Source: Changshengia sp963803165 (lineage in GTDB: Bacteria; Chloroflexota; Dormibacteria; Aeolococcales; Aeolococcaceae). From it: a DNA stretch of 64,000 bases. Shown here piece by piece: positions 29,669 to 37,333 of this stretch (its first letter is position 1; each line of letters starts with the position of its first letter). The DNA lies in the NCBI GenBank assembly GCA_963803165.1, contig CAWDLK010000001.1, forward strand, positions 124,001 through 188,000. The letters are read 5' to 3'. The notes under the pieces were generated by a model, which worked only from the letters and a program-made list of their open reading frames with translations, searched no databases and was not told the origin of the DNA. The position numbers and the translations under genes were made by a program.

Positions 29669-29732
29669 GGCTCCCATCGGGGAGCCAGTTTAGGGTGTAT
29701 CGAGACCGCCCAATCGGGGCCTCTCGATACAC
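29669..29732 (-). promoter_or_regulatory. hairpins upstream of the leader-tip 2 gene
   Basis: Directly before the GTG at 29668 there is a GGCTCCC/GGGAGCC stem (29669-29686). Farther upstream, 29695-29705 and 29722-29732 form an 11-base perfect stem (GTGTATCGAGA with TCTCGATACAC) around a 16-base loop. Between the stems the minus strand reads TAAACT, a possible -10. The larger repeat is absent from the corresponding place in copy A. It could be an operator for the leader gene or a recombinase-related fold. Confidence 0.4.
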
Positions 29733-30012
29733 GGGAATTCCGACCCCCGCTGAATTGGGGCCGAGTTCAGCCCATGTATTTTGAGGGGGCTCTGTTAGAC
29801 GGTCCGCCCCCTCCCAGGTCTGCGGCTCCGCACCGATTGCCAGAGGGCGCCTGATGGCGCCGCCGGGGCAGGCGACCATCCCCGCCGCCCCTGCGGTCTT
29901 GGGGCCCGCGGGGTCGGCGGGACGGCGTCCGTCCCGAGCCCCGTCCGCCGTCAGGGGCCTGCTCGCGTCTCATCCCCCCGTTTTGACCAGCGTCCATGAC
30001 ACGATCACGCCC
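29733..30012. other. noncoding segment conserved between both elements (copy B)
   Basis: No gene seen. From about 29774 (TTTTGAGGGGGCTCTGTTAG) to 29955 it matches 22633-22815 with scattered changes and keeps the GGGACGG/CCGTCCC hairpin (29919-29935). After about 29955 the two copies diverge and hicA starts on the plus strand. Conservation in a noncoding stretch suggests a function for the element. Confidence 0.5.
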
Positions 30013-30207
30013 GTGCCCCCGAAGGTCCGTGAGGTGATCGCCGCGCTGGAAGCCGACGGCTGGCGTCAGATCGCCCAGGCGGGCAGCCACCGCCACTTCA
30101 AGCACCCCAGCAAGCCGGGCAGGGTCACGGTGGCCGGCAATCTGGGCAAGGACGTCCCTCCAGGCACCTTGGCCAGCATCCGTCACCAAGCCGGTCTGGG
30201 CAAATAG
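30013..30207 (+). CDS. hicA: HicA-family toxin, inverted relative to hicB (element B)
   Basis: A 64-residue HicA (KVREVIAALEADGWRQIAQA, then GSHRHFKHPSKPGRVTVAG and GTLASIRHQAGL) from GTG 30013. The catalytic-His region is intact. Unlike copy A, it lies on the plus strand and converges on hicB with 13 bases between the stops. The usual co-transcription with its antitoxin is lost, so it must have its own promoter if expressed. Confidence 0.8.
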   Translation: MPPKVREVIAALEADGWRQIAQAGSHRHFKHPSKPGRVTVAGNLGKDVPPGTLASIRHQAGLGK

Positions 30208-30220
30208 GGGGACAGGGGCC

Positions 30221-30496
30221 TCAGGCCGCCAGGGCAGGCTCGATCGTCAGCTCGATCACACCCACGGCGGTCCGCGGCAGGTCCAGCTCCGGGCTCCCGA
30301 GGTGCGTCGTCGGCGGTGGGATCGGATCTCCATCGCGACGCATGGCGGCCAGGTGCTCAGCCACCGCCTCCCGCATCAGTTGCACCGTCTCTTCCAGCGT
30401 GTCCCCCAACGCCACGCAGCCGGGCAGGTCGGGGCTGTACGCCCCGAAGGAGGCGCCCTCCTGCTCGATCACGACGAGGTAGCGGTCGGTCTGCAT
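30221..30496 (-). CDS. hicB: HicB-family antitoxin (element B)
   Basis: A 91-residue HicB (MQTDRYLVVIEQEGASFGAY, LPGCVALGDTLEETVQLMRE, ending GVIELTIEPALAA), moderately similar to copy A. Its stop faces the stop of hicA. Upstream (30497-30769) the DNA includes TCCTGTGGGCATGCGGCTGG, which matches the segment on the other side of hicB in copy A (near 22865). The region has thus been rearranged. No other gene is seen there. Confidence 0.82.
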   Translation of the reverse strand: MQTDRYLVVIEQEGASFGAYSPDLPGCVALGDTLEETVQLMREAVAEHLAAMRRDGDPIPPPTTHLGSPELDLPRTAVGVIELTIEPALAA

Positions 30497-30769
30497 CGGT
30501 CCCCCTGCATCGGCCGGCATGGCACCTGCATCGTCTCACGCATCGGCGACATCCAGCGCGCCCCCCGTCGCGGACCGTCCGCCTCCCGTTGGCCGGGCCT
30601 GGACGAGGTCCTGGTGGTCGGGGGCTCGCCGTGCCAGCCCTTCTGGGACGTCCTGTGGGCATGCGGCTGGCGCCATCGCCACGCTTGACAGGGTCGGGAG
30701 GGGGAGCGAAGTGTACGGAGTTGAAAACGCAGCCTGCGGTGGGCCTGGCGGCGACGGGGTGAGGAGGAG

Positions 30770-31015
30770 TCAGCGCAGCCGTCGGACGGCGTCGCGGGCG
30801 CGGCGCTGCTCGGCCTGCTCGCGGTGGGCGAGCTGGGCGATGAGTCGGTCGCAGCCGTCGCGCAGTGCGGCGATGTCAGGGACCGTCGGGTCCTCGGTGG
30901 CCAGGGCCTGGGCGGCGAGGACGTCGAGCTTGCGCAGGACCGCCCGGGCGTCAGCGAGCAGCATCGCCGTCCGCTTGACCTCCCGGGCCGCCTCGATCGG
31001 GTCCCTGTCCCTCAT
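30770..31015 (-). CDS. small helical protein coupled to the tyrosine recombinase (element B)
   Basis: Counterpart of the 23445 gene, also 81 residues, with only a few substitutions (for example AALRDGCDRLIAQLAHREQA). The ATG overlaps the recombinase stop by four bases. Conservation of length and coupling in two diverged copies supports it as a real gene. Confidence 0.72.
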   Translation of the reverse strand: MRDRDPIEAAREVKRTAMLLADARAVLRKLDVLAAQALATEDPTVPDIAALRDGCDRLIAQLAHREQAEQRRARDAVRRLR

Positions 31016-32184
31016 CGCACCGCCTCCCGCCGCATCGTCTCCGGCCTCCCCTGGCCCCACGCCTGCTCGTCGGTTCGCGCCATCTGTGGACTCCGTACCC
31101 TTTGCACCTCCGGTACGGACGTTCGCTGGAGCCCCTCGCCGCCCTCCTCCGCGGCCTCGGCGGCGAGGGTGAGCAGGAGCTGCTCGACGTCGGACTCCCC
31201 GGCCTCGCCGTCCAGCTCGGCGACCGGCCGCCGCCTCGCCAGCACCGCCGAGGGGTGGGTGGCGGCGTGGACCTGCTGGAGCCGGCGGATCGACACCTGG
31301 GTGTAGATCTGGGTGGTCGAGAGGTCGGCGTGGCCGAGGAGCTGCTGGATGTAGCGGATGTCGGCGCCGCCTTCCAGCATCAGGGTGGCGCAGCTGTGGC
31401 GGAAGAGATGGCAGCTCCCCCGCTTGCCGAGCTGGGCCCGGTCGACATAGCCGCGGACCAGGGCACTCATCCGGTTGGGGGTGAAGGCGCCGCCCTCGGC
31501 GCTGAGGAACAGGGTCCCCTCGTCGGGCTCGACCACGTAGCTGGGCCGGACCTCGGCCAGGTAGCGGTCGCACCAGGCCACCGCCCGCTCCCCGACCGGG
31601 ACCATCCGGTCCTTGTGCCCCTTGCCCTGGCGGATCCGGATCGTCCCCCGCTCGCCGTCCAGGTCCACGAGGTGGAGTGAGATCAGCTCCATCCGCCGCA
31701 TCCCCGTCGAGTACAGCACCTCCATGATCGCCCGGTCCCGGAGGCCCAGCGGGTTTCCCGCCACATCGGCAGTCTGCAGCACCGTCTCCACCTCGGGGGC
31801 GCTCAGCACGTGCTGGGGCAGGCGGTGCTCCAGCCGGGGCAGCTCCAACTCGGAGGCGGGGTTGTACAGGATCCGGTTGGTCCGCGCCGCCCAGCGGAAG
31901 AAGGTCCGCAGCGCCACCAGCTGGGCGTATTGGAAGCCGAACGAGAGCGGCCGGCCGTCTGTCTTGCGGTGGTGGTACAGGGAGCGCTGATAGCGCTCCA
32001 GGAGCGGCTTGGTGACGTCCGCCGGCCGGGTGATCCCCCGCTCCTCCAGCCAGGCGCTGAACCAGGTCAGGTACACCTGGCGGGTTTCCGCGGTCCGCTC
32101 CGCGTAGTTGGTCATCCGCATCCACTCGCAGAACTCGCTGACGGCCCGGTGCATCCCCCGCGGGTCCCCGGGATCACCCACCAC
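31012..32184 (-). CDS. tyrosine recombinase/integrase (element B)
   Basis: A 390-residue recombinase, starting at GTG 32184 (MVGDPGDPRGMHRAVSEF). Core-binding domain about 8-95; catalytic domain about 120-305. Catalytic residues are all present: Arg at about 164 (STGMRRMEL), Lys at about 190 (GKGHKDRMVPV), His-x-x-Arg near 260 (HLFRHSCATL), His in LLGHADLSTTQ and Tyr near 292 (TQIYTQV). It is closest in layout to XerC/D-like and phage integrases. It begins 51 bases after the primase. The acidic C-terminal tail (AELDGEAGESDVEQLLLTL) is unusual and differs between the two copies. Confidence 0.92.
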   Translation of the reverse strand: MVGDPGDPRGMHRAVSEFCEWMRMTNYAERTAETRQVYLTWFSAWLEERGITRPADVTKPLLERYQRSLYHHRKTDGRPLSFGFQYAQLVALRTFFRWAARTNRILYNPASELELPRLEHRLPQHVLSAPEVETVLQTADVAGNPLGLRDRAIMEVLYSTGMRRMELISLHLVDLDGERGTIRIRQGKGHKDRMVPVGERAVAWCDRYLAEVRPSYVVEPDEGTLFLSAEGGAFTPNRMSALVRGYVDRAQLGKRGSCHLFRHSCATLMLEGGADIRYIQQLLGHADLSTTQIYTQVSIRRLQQVHAATHPSAVLARRRPVAELDGEAGESDVEQLLLTLAAEAAEEGGEGLQRTSVPEVQRVRSPQMARTDEQAWGQGRPETMRREAVR

Positions 32185-32235
32185 CGGCCGCCGCGGGCGG
32201 GGAGAGCGCGCAGAGCGGGGGGGAAGGGGGGCACC

Positions 32236-35200
32236 TCAGCTCGCCTCCACCAGCCGGGCGGCTGTGGGTATGACGACTTCCAGAGTTCCTTCCCGAGACA
32301 TGCTTTCCGGAGTCAGAAGCTGCGCAGCGGCAGGATTCTCCTGGTGGCCGTTGGGGTTTCCGGCGGAGAGGGGGGGCCGACCACCCCCCGACCGGGGGCC
32401 GACCAGGGGCCGACCGGACCCCGACCGCTCGGCCTCCAGCCCCGACCACCCGGGCTCTGACCCCGACCACTTGGTGTCGTACCCCGGCGGGGAGGGGGGG
32501 AGGGGGGTGAGCTCGGCCGGGTCGAGCAGGCCGCTGAGTGCCGGGGCGCCGTCCTGTCCCCGGCCGTCCCAGAGCAGCTCGTACACGAAGCTCTGACCGC
32601 GGCCGCCGTGGTGGACCAGCAGGTGCTCGAGGTCGACCAGGCGGCTCAAGTGGACCTTGAGCTGGGTGTCCCCCCCTCCTCCCCAGCCGCTCGCCTCGCG
32701 CACCTCCCGTCGGGTGAAGCGCACATCGGCCCGGGCCAGCCCCTGCTCCTCCTCCCGCCGGCGCACCAGCTCGTCGAGGACCTCCAGGAGGCGCCTCGTC
32801 TGCGGCGGCAGCTCATCCAGGGAGCGGCCCAGCACCTGGTCGCTGAGGGAGTTGGCGAGCGCGATGTCCTGGGGCGTCACCTCGATATACGCGACCGGCT
32901 GGCCGTGGTGGGTGGTGACCTTGCGCTCCCGCTGGTGCTGGTGGAGCAGGGCCACCGCCCGGATCAGCGTCAGGTACTTGGTGTGGTCCCGCCGCGTCCG
33001 GGTCCGGCTGTCCGAGAAGCGCAGCCGGGGGGCGTAGGGATTGACGACGAGCAGCGGACGGAGCAGCCGCTGGGCGTTGCAATGGAGCGCCACCAGCCGC
33101 TCCCGCTCTCGCTCGGCGAGCAGGCCACTGAGCGTCTCCCGCTCCCGCTGGCGCTGGTGGATGGCCCGGGTCTGCTCGCGCTCCTCGTCCACCGTCAGCA
33201 CCAGGCAGCGGTTGAGCAGCTCCTCGTCGACGTCGATGGCGGTGGTGGTGAGCACGATCGCCACCGGCCCCGACACCCGGTACTCGTGGGTCACCAGCCG
33301 CCCCGTGGCCGGGTCCTTGCCGGTCGAGGCGATCGACAGCTCCCCCTCCGACTGGAGCAGCTTGAGCGCGTACGCGGCCCGCTCCGCCCCCTCCTCCTCG
33401 ACGATGGCCAGCACCTTGTGGGCCAGGTCGCGCCCCTCCATGTAGAAGAGCGACTGGCCGGTCAGCGCCGAGTACTTGACCCGCTCCTCCTCGGGGACGA
33501 ACGCCAAGACCGCCTCCAGGAGCGCCGACTTCCCCGCCGCCGAGCTCGACTGGACGATCACCGCCAGCGGCCGCTCCAGCTTGCGGCTCACCACCGCCAG
33601 GTACCCGACCAGCTTGTTGGTCTCCTCGCCCACCACCCCGCAGCTCTCGAAGTCACTGAGGATCCGCTCCACCAGCCGGGGGTCGCGGAGCAGCTCCAGC
33701 GCCTCCCGCTCCTCCTCGTCACTGAGCTGCACGCTCGTCGGCTTGGGCTCGTGGGCGGCGCGGATCCGCTCCTCGGCGAGCCCCTCGCAGCGCAGCAGCA
33801 CCTGGCCCAGATCCTTGCGCACCGTCTCCTCAACAGCCCCCAGCTCCTGGGCCGCCTGCTTGGCGAACCCCGCCCGCTGCCGCGCCGAGTACAGGTCCAG
33901 GGTGTCCACGTGGTACCCCTCTCCCTCACCCCGCGACACCAGCAGGTTGACCCGGAGCACGTCGAAGCTGGTCGCCCGCCCGATCCCCCGCACCCGCCAG
34001 CGCCGGTCACCCAGGGCGATCACCACCTCGTCACCACTCAGCTCCACCGGCACGTCCGCGGTCGGCATCGCCGGCGTCGGGGTCGCCACCGGCGGCTCCG
34101 GCATGGCGGCGAAGGGAGGGCCATTCACCACTGGCGCCGCAGGCGGCGCTGCCCCCGGGCCAACATCCTCCTTCGCTGCTCCGGTGAGTGCCTCCGGGTC
34201 GAGATGCCCGACCGCGGCCGGCACCGTCACCCCCGAGGTCGTCACCCCCCTCGCCGGGCTGAGCAGCGCCGCCGCACGCACCCGCTCCATGAGCCGCCGC
34301 GGCGCCGTCGCCAGGTCGCTGCAGGCGTAGCTGTTGATGTCCTCCCCCTGGGGCAGGTGGACCCGGTACGCCTCGATACCGGCGGCCCCGAGCCGCTCCC
34401 CCAGCTGCACCGCCGCCCGCTCGCCGGCGGCATCCCGGTCGTACGCAATGTGGACCCGGCGGATGCCGTGACGCCGCAGCGCCTCCAGGTGGTCAGCGGT
34501 GAAGCCCTCCACCCCGTACGCCGCGGTGACGTTGCGGATCCCGTGCACCCACAGGGTCAGGGCGTCGAGCAGCGCCTCACAGAGAATCACCTCCTCGCCC
34601 GCCGCCATCGCCGCCTCGTTCCAGACCCCGCGCCCTCCCTCCCGCGGCCCCGGCAGGTACAGGTGGAGCGGCGTCCCCGCCCGTAGGTTGGCGGTGATCT
34701 TGCGCCCGTACATCTCCACAACCCGCCCCACCGCGTCGATCACCGGCACCACCACAGATCCGTTGAAGTGCTCGTGCCCCAACTCGCGCAGGATCCCCAG
34801 CCGCTGCAGCCGGGCCCGGATCTCCGCCCCCGACTTCCGGTTGCCGAGCGGCAGGCGCAGCCCGAGGGTCCGGTTGGCGAAGCCAAGCTGGAAGCGGTCG
34901 ACCGCCTCCTGCGACCGCAGCCCCCGCTGCTCCAGGTACCCGAGCGCCTCCGGGCTCTCCTGCAGGGTGCGGTGGTAATAGCCGACCACCTGCGAGAGCA
35001 GCTCCTGGTCGTCGGCGCCCACCTCCACCGGCGCCGCCAGGGTCCGTACCGTCCCGCCCCGGAGCGGCCGCGCCTCGGCGGCGAAGGGGAGGTCGGCCCG
35101 GAGCAGCTCCACCGCATGGCGGAAGCTCACCCCCCGCTCGCGCATGACCCAATCGATCGGCGATCCCCCCGACTGGCACGCCCCCAGGCAGTGCCACAGG

Positions 35201-35370
35201 TTCTTCGTCGGCGAGATCACCAGGCTGGGCTCGTGGTCCTCGTGGAAGGGGCACAGCCCGATCAGGTCCGCCCCCTGCCGGCGCAGGGTGACGCCCCGGG
35301 CCTCGGCCAGCCGCTCCACCGACACCTCGGCCTTCAGCCGCTCCAGCTCCGCCTCCGGGACCCGCGCCAC
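32236..35370 (-). CDS. CHC2 zinc finger-TOPRIM primase fused to an AAA-type helicase-like domain (element B)
   Basis: A 1044-residue protein, complete here. Residues 36-70 form a CHC2 finger (Cys40, His43, Cys61, Cys65; the last pair is C-x3-C). Residues about 240-330 form a TOPRIM domain with Glu in VILCEALLDAL and the DxD of AYDRDAAGERAA. A Gly/Pro/Ala-rich linker follows. The second half has a P-loop (SSSAAGKSALLEAV, about residue 612), a Walker B-like HKVLAIVEEEG and a sensor-like GPVAIVLTTTAIDVDEELLN. A winged-helix segment lies near 900-960. The fusion should make primers and unwind DNA for replication of the excised element. Not a chromosomal DnaG, which lacks the ATPase half. Confidence 0.88.
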   Translation of the reverse strand: MARVPEAELERLKAEVSVERLAEARGVTLRRQGADLIGLCPFHEDHEPSLVISPTKNLWHCLGACQSGGSPIDWVMRERGVSFRHAVELLRADLPFAAEARPLRGGTVRTLAAPVEVGADDQELLSQVVGYYHRTLQESPEALGYLEQRGLRSQEAVDRFQLGFANRTLGLRLPLGNRKSGAEIRARLQRLGILRELGHEHFNGSVVVPVIDAVGRVVEMYGRKITANLRAGTPLHLYLPGPREGGRGVWNEAAMAAGEEVILCEALLDALTLWVHGIRNVTAAYGVEGFTADHLEALRRHGIRRVHIAYDRDAAGERAAVQLGERLGAAGIEAYRVHLPQGEDINSYACSDLATAPRRLMERVRAAALLSPARGVTTSGVTVPAAVGHLDPEALTGAAKEDVGPGAAPPAAPVVNGPPFAAMPEPPVATPTPAMPTADVPVELSGDEVVIALGDRRWRVRGIGRATSFDVLRVNLLVSRGEGEGYHVDTLDLYSARQRAGFAKQAAQELGAVEETVRKDLGQVLLRCEGLAEERIRAAHEPKPTSVQLSDEEEREALELLRDPRLVERILSDFESCGVVGEETNKLVGYLAVVSRKLERPLAVIVQSSSAAGKSALLEAVLAFVPEEERVKYSALTGQSLFYMEGRDLAHKVLAIVEEEGAERAAYALKLLQSEGELSIASTGKDPATGRLVTHEYRVSGPVAIVLTTTAIDVDEELLNRCLVLTVDEEREQTRAIHQRQRERETLSGLLAERERERLVALHCNAQRLLRPLLVVNPYAPRLRFSDSRTRTRRDHTKYLTLIRAVALLHQHQRERKVTTHHGQPVAYIEVTPQDIALANSLSDQVLGRSLDELPPQTRRLLEVLDELVRRREEEQGLARADVRFTRREVREASGWGGGGDTQLKVHLSRLVDLEHLLVHHGGRGQSFVYELLWDGRGQDGAPALSGLLDPAELTPLPPSPPGYDTKWSGSEPGWSGLEAERSGSGRPLVGPRSGGGRPPLSAGNPNGHQENPAAAQLLTPESMSREGTLEVVIPTAARLVEAS

Positions 35371-35399
35371 CCGGCCTCCTCCGAAATCCTGTCAAGCAC

Positions 35400-35430
35400 G
35401 CACTAGTGCCCTGATACTGTAGCATTAGTG
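35400..35430. promoter_or_regulatory. putative XRE operator between primase and xre (element B)
   Basis: Same palindrome GCACTAGTGC (35400-35409) and second half-site CATTAGTG (35423-35430) as in element A, in the divergent gap between the primase and xre. Confidence 0.5.
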
Positions 35431-35436
35431 GTACAG

Positions 35437-35820
35437 ATGGCGAGACCGGAGCTGCCCCCACCCATACCCTTGTGGCAGGCCATGGAGCTCGCCCGCCGCC
35501 TCGTCGCCCTCCGCCACGATCAGGGCCTCACCCAGCAGGCCCTAGCCGACCGCGCCGAACTCCACCCCACCCTCATCCGCCGCTATGAGACGGGCAAAGT
35601 CCAACCTTCCATTGATGCGCTCAAGCGCCTCGCACTTGCGCTCAGCGTCTCCACCGATCAGCTCCTCTTCGACGAGGCCGATCGCCAGGTCCCCGACGAC
35701 CTCCGCCTTCAGCTCGAGGCCACCTCACGCCTCACCCCCGAAGGCCGCCAGATCGTCCGTCAGGTCATCCGCGGCCTCCTCGCCTCCCAGGAGATCACCC
35801 GCCTCGCCAACTCCGCCTGA
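35437..35820 (+). CDS. XRE-family transcriptional regulator (element B)
   Basis: A 127-residue Cro/C1-type regulator that reads the same as the element A copy (LARRLVALRHDQGLTQQALA, RRYETGKVQPSIDALKRL, ending RLANSA). Divergent from the primase, convergent with immunity gene 2. Two identical repressors in tandem elements would act on both operators. Confidence 0.88.
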   Translation: MARPELPPPIPLWQAMELARRLVALRHDQGLTQQALADRAELHPTLIRRYETGKVQPSIDALKRLALALSVSTDQLLFDEADRQVPDDLRLQLEATSRLTPEGRQIVRQVIRGLLASQEITRLANSA

Positions 35821-35911
35821 GCAGAGGCTAACCACCCAAATCTGAGCAGCCCAGGCCAGCCCCAGCAAGCGCTGCCGTCAATCACCCCAACGCTTGCGGC
35901 ATCGTCATCCC

Positions 35912-36391
35912 TTACACCGGAAGGCCTGGGAATCTCGCTCGCCAGCTGACCAGGAGATCCCGCGCCGCACCGATGATTTCAGCTCGAACCTCACCCTGCT
36001 CCTGCGGGCTGATCCGATCCCAATCGCTGCTCAGGGCGATCACGGCGTTGGGCCTCTCCTGAATGGGAAGTGCGCTCGCTGCACGCCACATCTCCCGAGC
36101 TCCAACCTCCGGCTCGACGATCCCGGACGCGATCTGATCCGCTATCTCAGCAATGACGGTTCGCGTTGCCTCTTCCTGTGACAGCGGCTCCAGGCCCAAC
36201 TCAGAGAGGACCTGCTCGACGAGACCTCGGACATCGCGTGGGTCATCTGCGCCTGACGGGATGACTAGCGAAGCCATTGCCGGGGATGCTGGAGCACCTG
36301 CACTCACGAGCGCTGCCGCGGCATCGCGCAGCACGTCCACGCCGACGCTCCCCACGCGCCAGCGCGCTTCACTCCGCCGCCATTGCCGCAT
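35912..36391 (-). CDS. putative immunity protein for toxin tip 2 (element B copy)
   Basis: The same protein as at 28650, with the alternative start at 36433. Here it follows the orphan tip 2 that lacks a leader. Keeping the immunity gene next to an unexpressed tip is typical of orphan toxin cassettes. Confidence 0.65.
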   Translation of the reverse strand: MRQWRRSEARWRVGSVGVDVLRDAAAALVSAGAPASPAMASLVIPSGADDPRDVRGLVEQVLSELGLEPLSQEEATRTVIAEIADQIASGIVEPEVGAREMWRAASALPIQERPNAVIALSSDWDRISPQEQGEVRAEIIGAARDLLVSWRARFPGLPV

Positions 36392-36408
36392 CGACCCCTG
36401 GTCGCGAA

Positions 36409-36711
36409 CTAGCGACCGAGCACTGTCTTCCATTCGACCTGCTGCCCCGTTTCAAGGTTCTCGTACCAGTGAGTCGAGAACTGGAATCCATCGCTATCCG
36501 TGAACGTATCGCTGGTCATCTTCGCCCAAGCATACGGGTCACCACCGTACTCGCTCGCCAACTGCTCAGCAACCCGCAGAGTTGTCGACGTGCCCGCGCC
36601 AGCGATGGACGTGCCGGCCCCGGCAACCTGACTCTCACTCGCCAATTGACGACTGAGATTCAGGGCACTCGTCGAGCTATAGGCGCTCGCGTCCGCAGTA
36701 GCCTCTGTGGC
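36409..36711 (-). CDS. orphan Rhs toxin tip 2 (C-terminal domain, no start)
   Basis: 101 codons from J: ATEATADASAYSSTSALNLS, LRVAEQLASEYGGDPYAWAK, HWYENLETGQQVEWKTVLGR. The DNA matches the tip in the leader fusion at 29147-29449. Upstream of J is the end of immunity gene 1 in another frame, so this copy has no start codon or signal. If recombination at J brought it next to the J of the Rhs gene (37628), it would replace tip 1 in frame. Confidence 0.7.
   Translation of the reverse strand, partial: ATEATADASAYSSTSALNLSRQLASESQVAGAGTSIAGAGTSTTLRVAEQLASEYGGDPYAWAKMTSDTFTDSDGFQFSTHWYENLETGQQVEWKTVLGR
36701..36711. repeat. J core site (copy 5), right boundary of element B
   Basis: GCCTCTGTGGC followed by A. 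Left of it, sequence is shared with copy 4 (tip 2). Right of it the shared sequence stops after one base and the end of immunity gene 1 begins. Confidence 0.8.
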
Positions 36712-36741
36712 ATATGTCGCTCGTCACGAGCGGCGCCGCAC

Positions 36742-37333
36742 TCACTGGTGCCTCCGTGCGTAGGCGAGCTTGGACCGCTCTGCCGGAGACAGCGGGCGTT
36801 CGATCGAACTCGAGCAGAGAGGCCGTGCGCTGGTAGTCGTGAGCCTCCCACGCCTCCTGAATCTTCGCTCTGACCTGCACCTCGTGGACTGCCGCCGCAT
36901 AGTCATGGGCTCTGGCACTACGCAGCTCTGCCATCCGCTCGAAGACGGGAGCATGCCCGTCGAGTGCCTCGCGACCGTACTTCTGGAGGTCCGACGAAAG
37001 TCGCGCCAAACCCTTTGCAACCGCTTCCCTTGTCACCGCGGCGAAGTTGCGATATGCAGCGGACCCGGACTCATCACCGGAGACCGCCAGCAGATCGGCC
37101 ATGTGGTAGGGATTGGCGACCTCCTCGGGCTGCCCCGTCCGACCCAGATCTAGGCCAAGCTCGTAGGACTGGCGGCCGTGCCACACGTCCAGGAACAGGC
37201 CCTTGCCGACGTACCGGACCACGGTAGGCTCAGACGACCCGGGCACTAGTCCGAACGTCGCTTGTACGAACTCGAACTCGCGGTTAGCCGCTTGCGCAAA
37301 ACCCAGGTCACGGCGGTCATGCTCTTGGTTCAT
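36742..37333 (-). CDS. putative immunity protein for the Rhs toxin tip 1, one-base frameshift
   Basis: The ATG at 37333 overlaps the Rhs stop by four bases. It reads MNQEHDRRDLGFAQAANREF, VRYVGKGLFLDVWHGRQSYE, LGLDLGRTGQPEEVANPYHM and ELRSARAHDYAAAVHEVQV. Near 36810 the frame must shift to give IERPLSPAERSKLAYARRHQ and a natural stop at 36742. Without the shift it runs into J in the wrong frame. With one base removed the protein has 196 residues. Coupling to the Rhs gene supports immunity function; the family is not recognised. Confidence 0.65.

Larger units (their letters stand above)
29439..36711 (-). mobile_element. toxin-tip integrative element, copy B
   Basis: A 7.3 kb unit in tandem with copy A and of the same gene order, bounded by J at 29439 and 36701. 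It has intact frames for the recombinase, primase-helicase, XRE regulator, immunity gene and tip 2. It differs from copy A in the hic region, where hicA is inverted, and in diverged parts of the primase C-terminus and the recombinase tail. Its tip-2 end adjoins immunity gene 1 of the Rhs locus, not the leader. Confidence 0.75.

Noticed and set aside
22330..36711. Reading the two repeats as a transposon or IS pair
   Set aside because: No DDE transposase or terminal inverted repeats are seen. The recombinase is of the tyrosine type and the ends are direct repeats of a short core.
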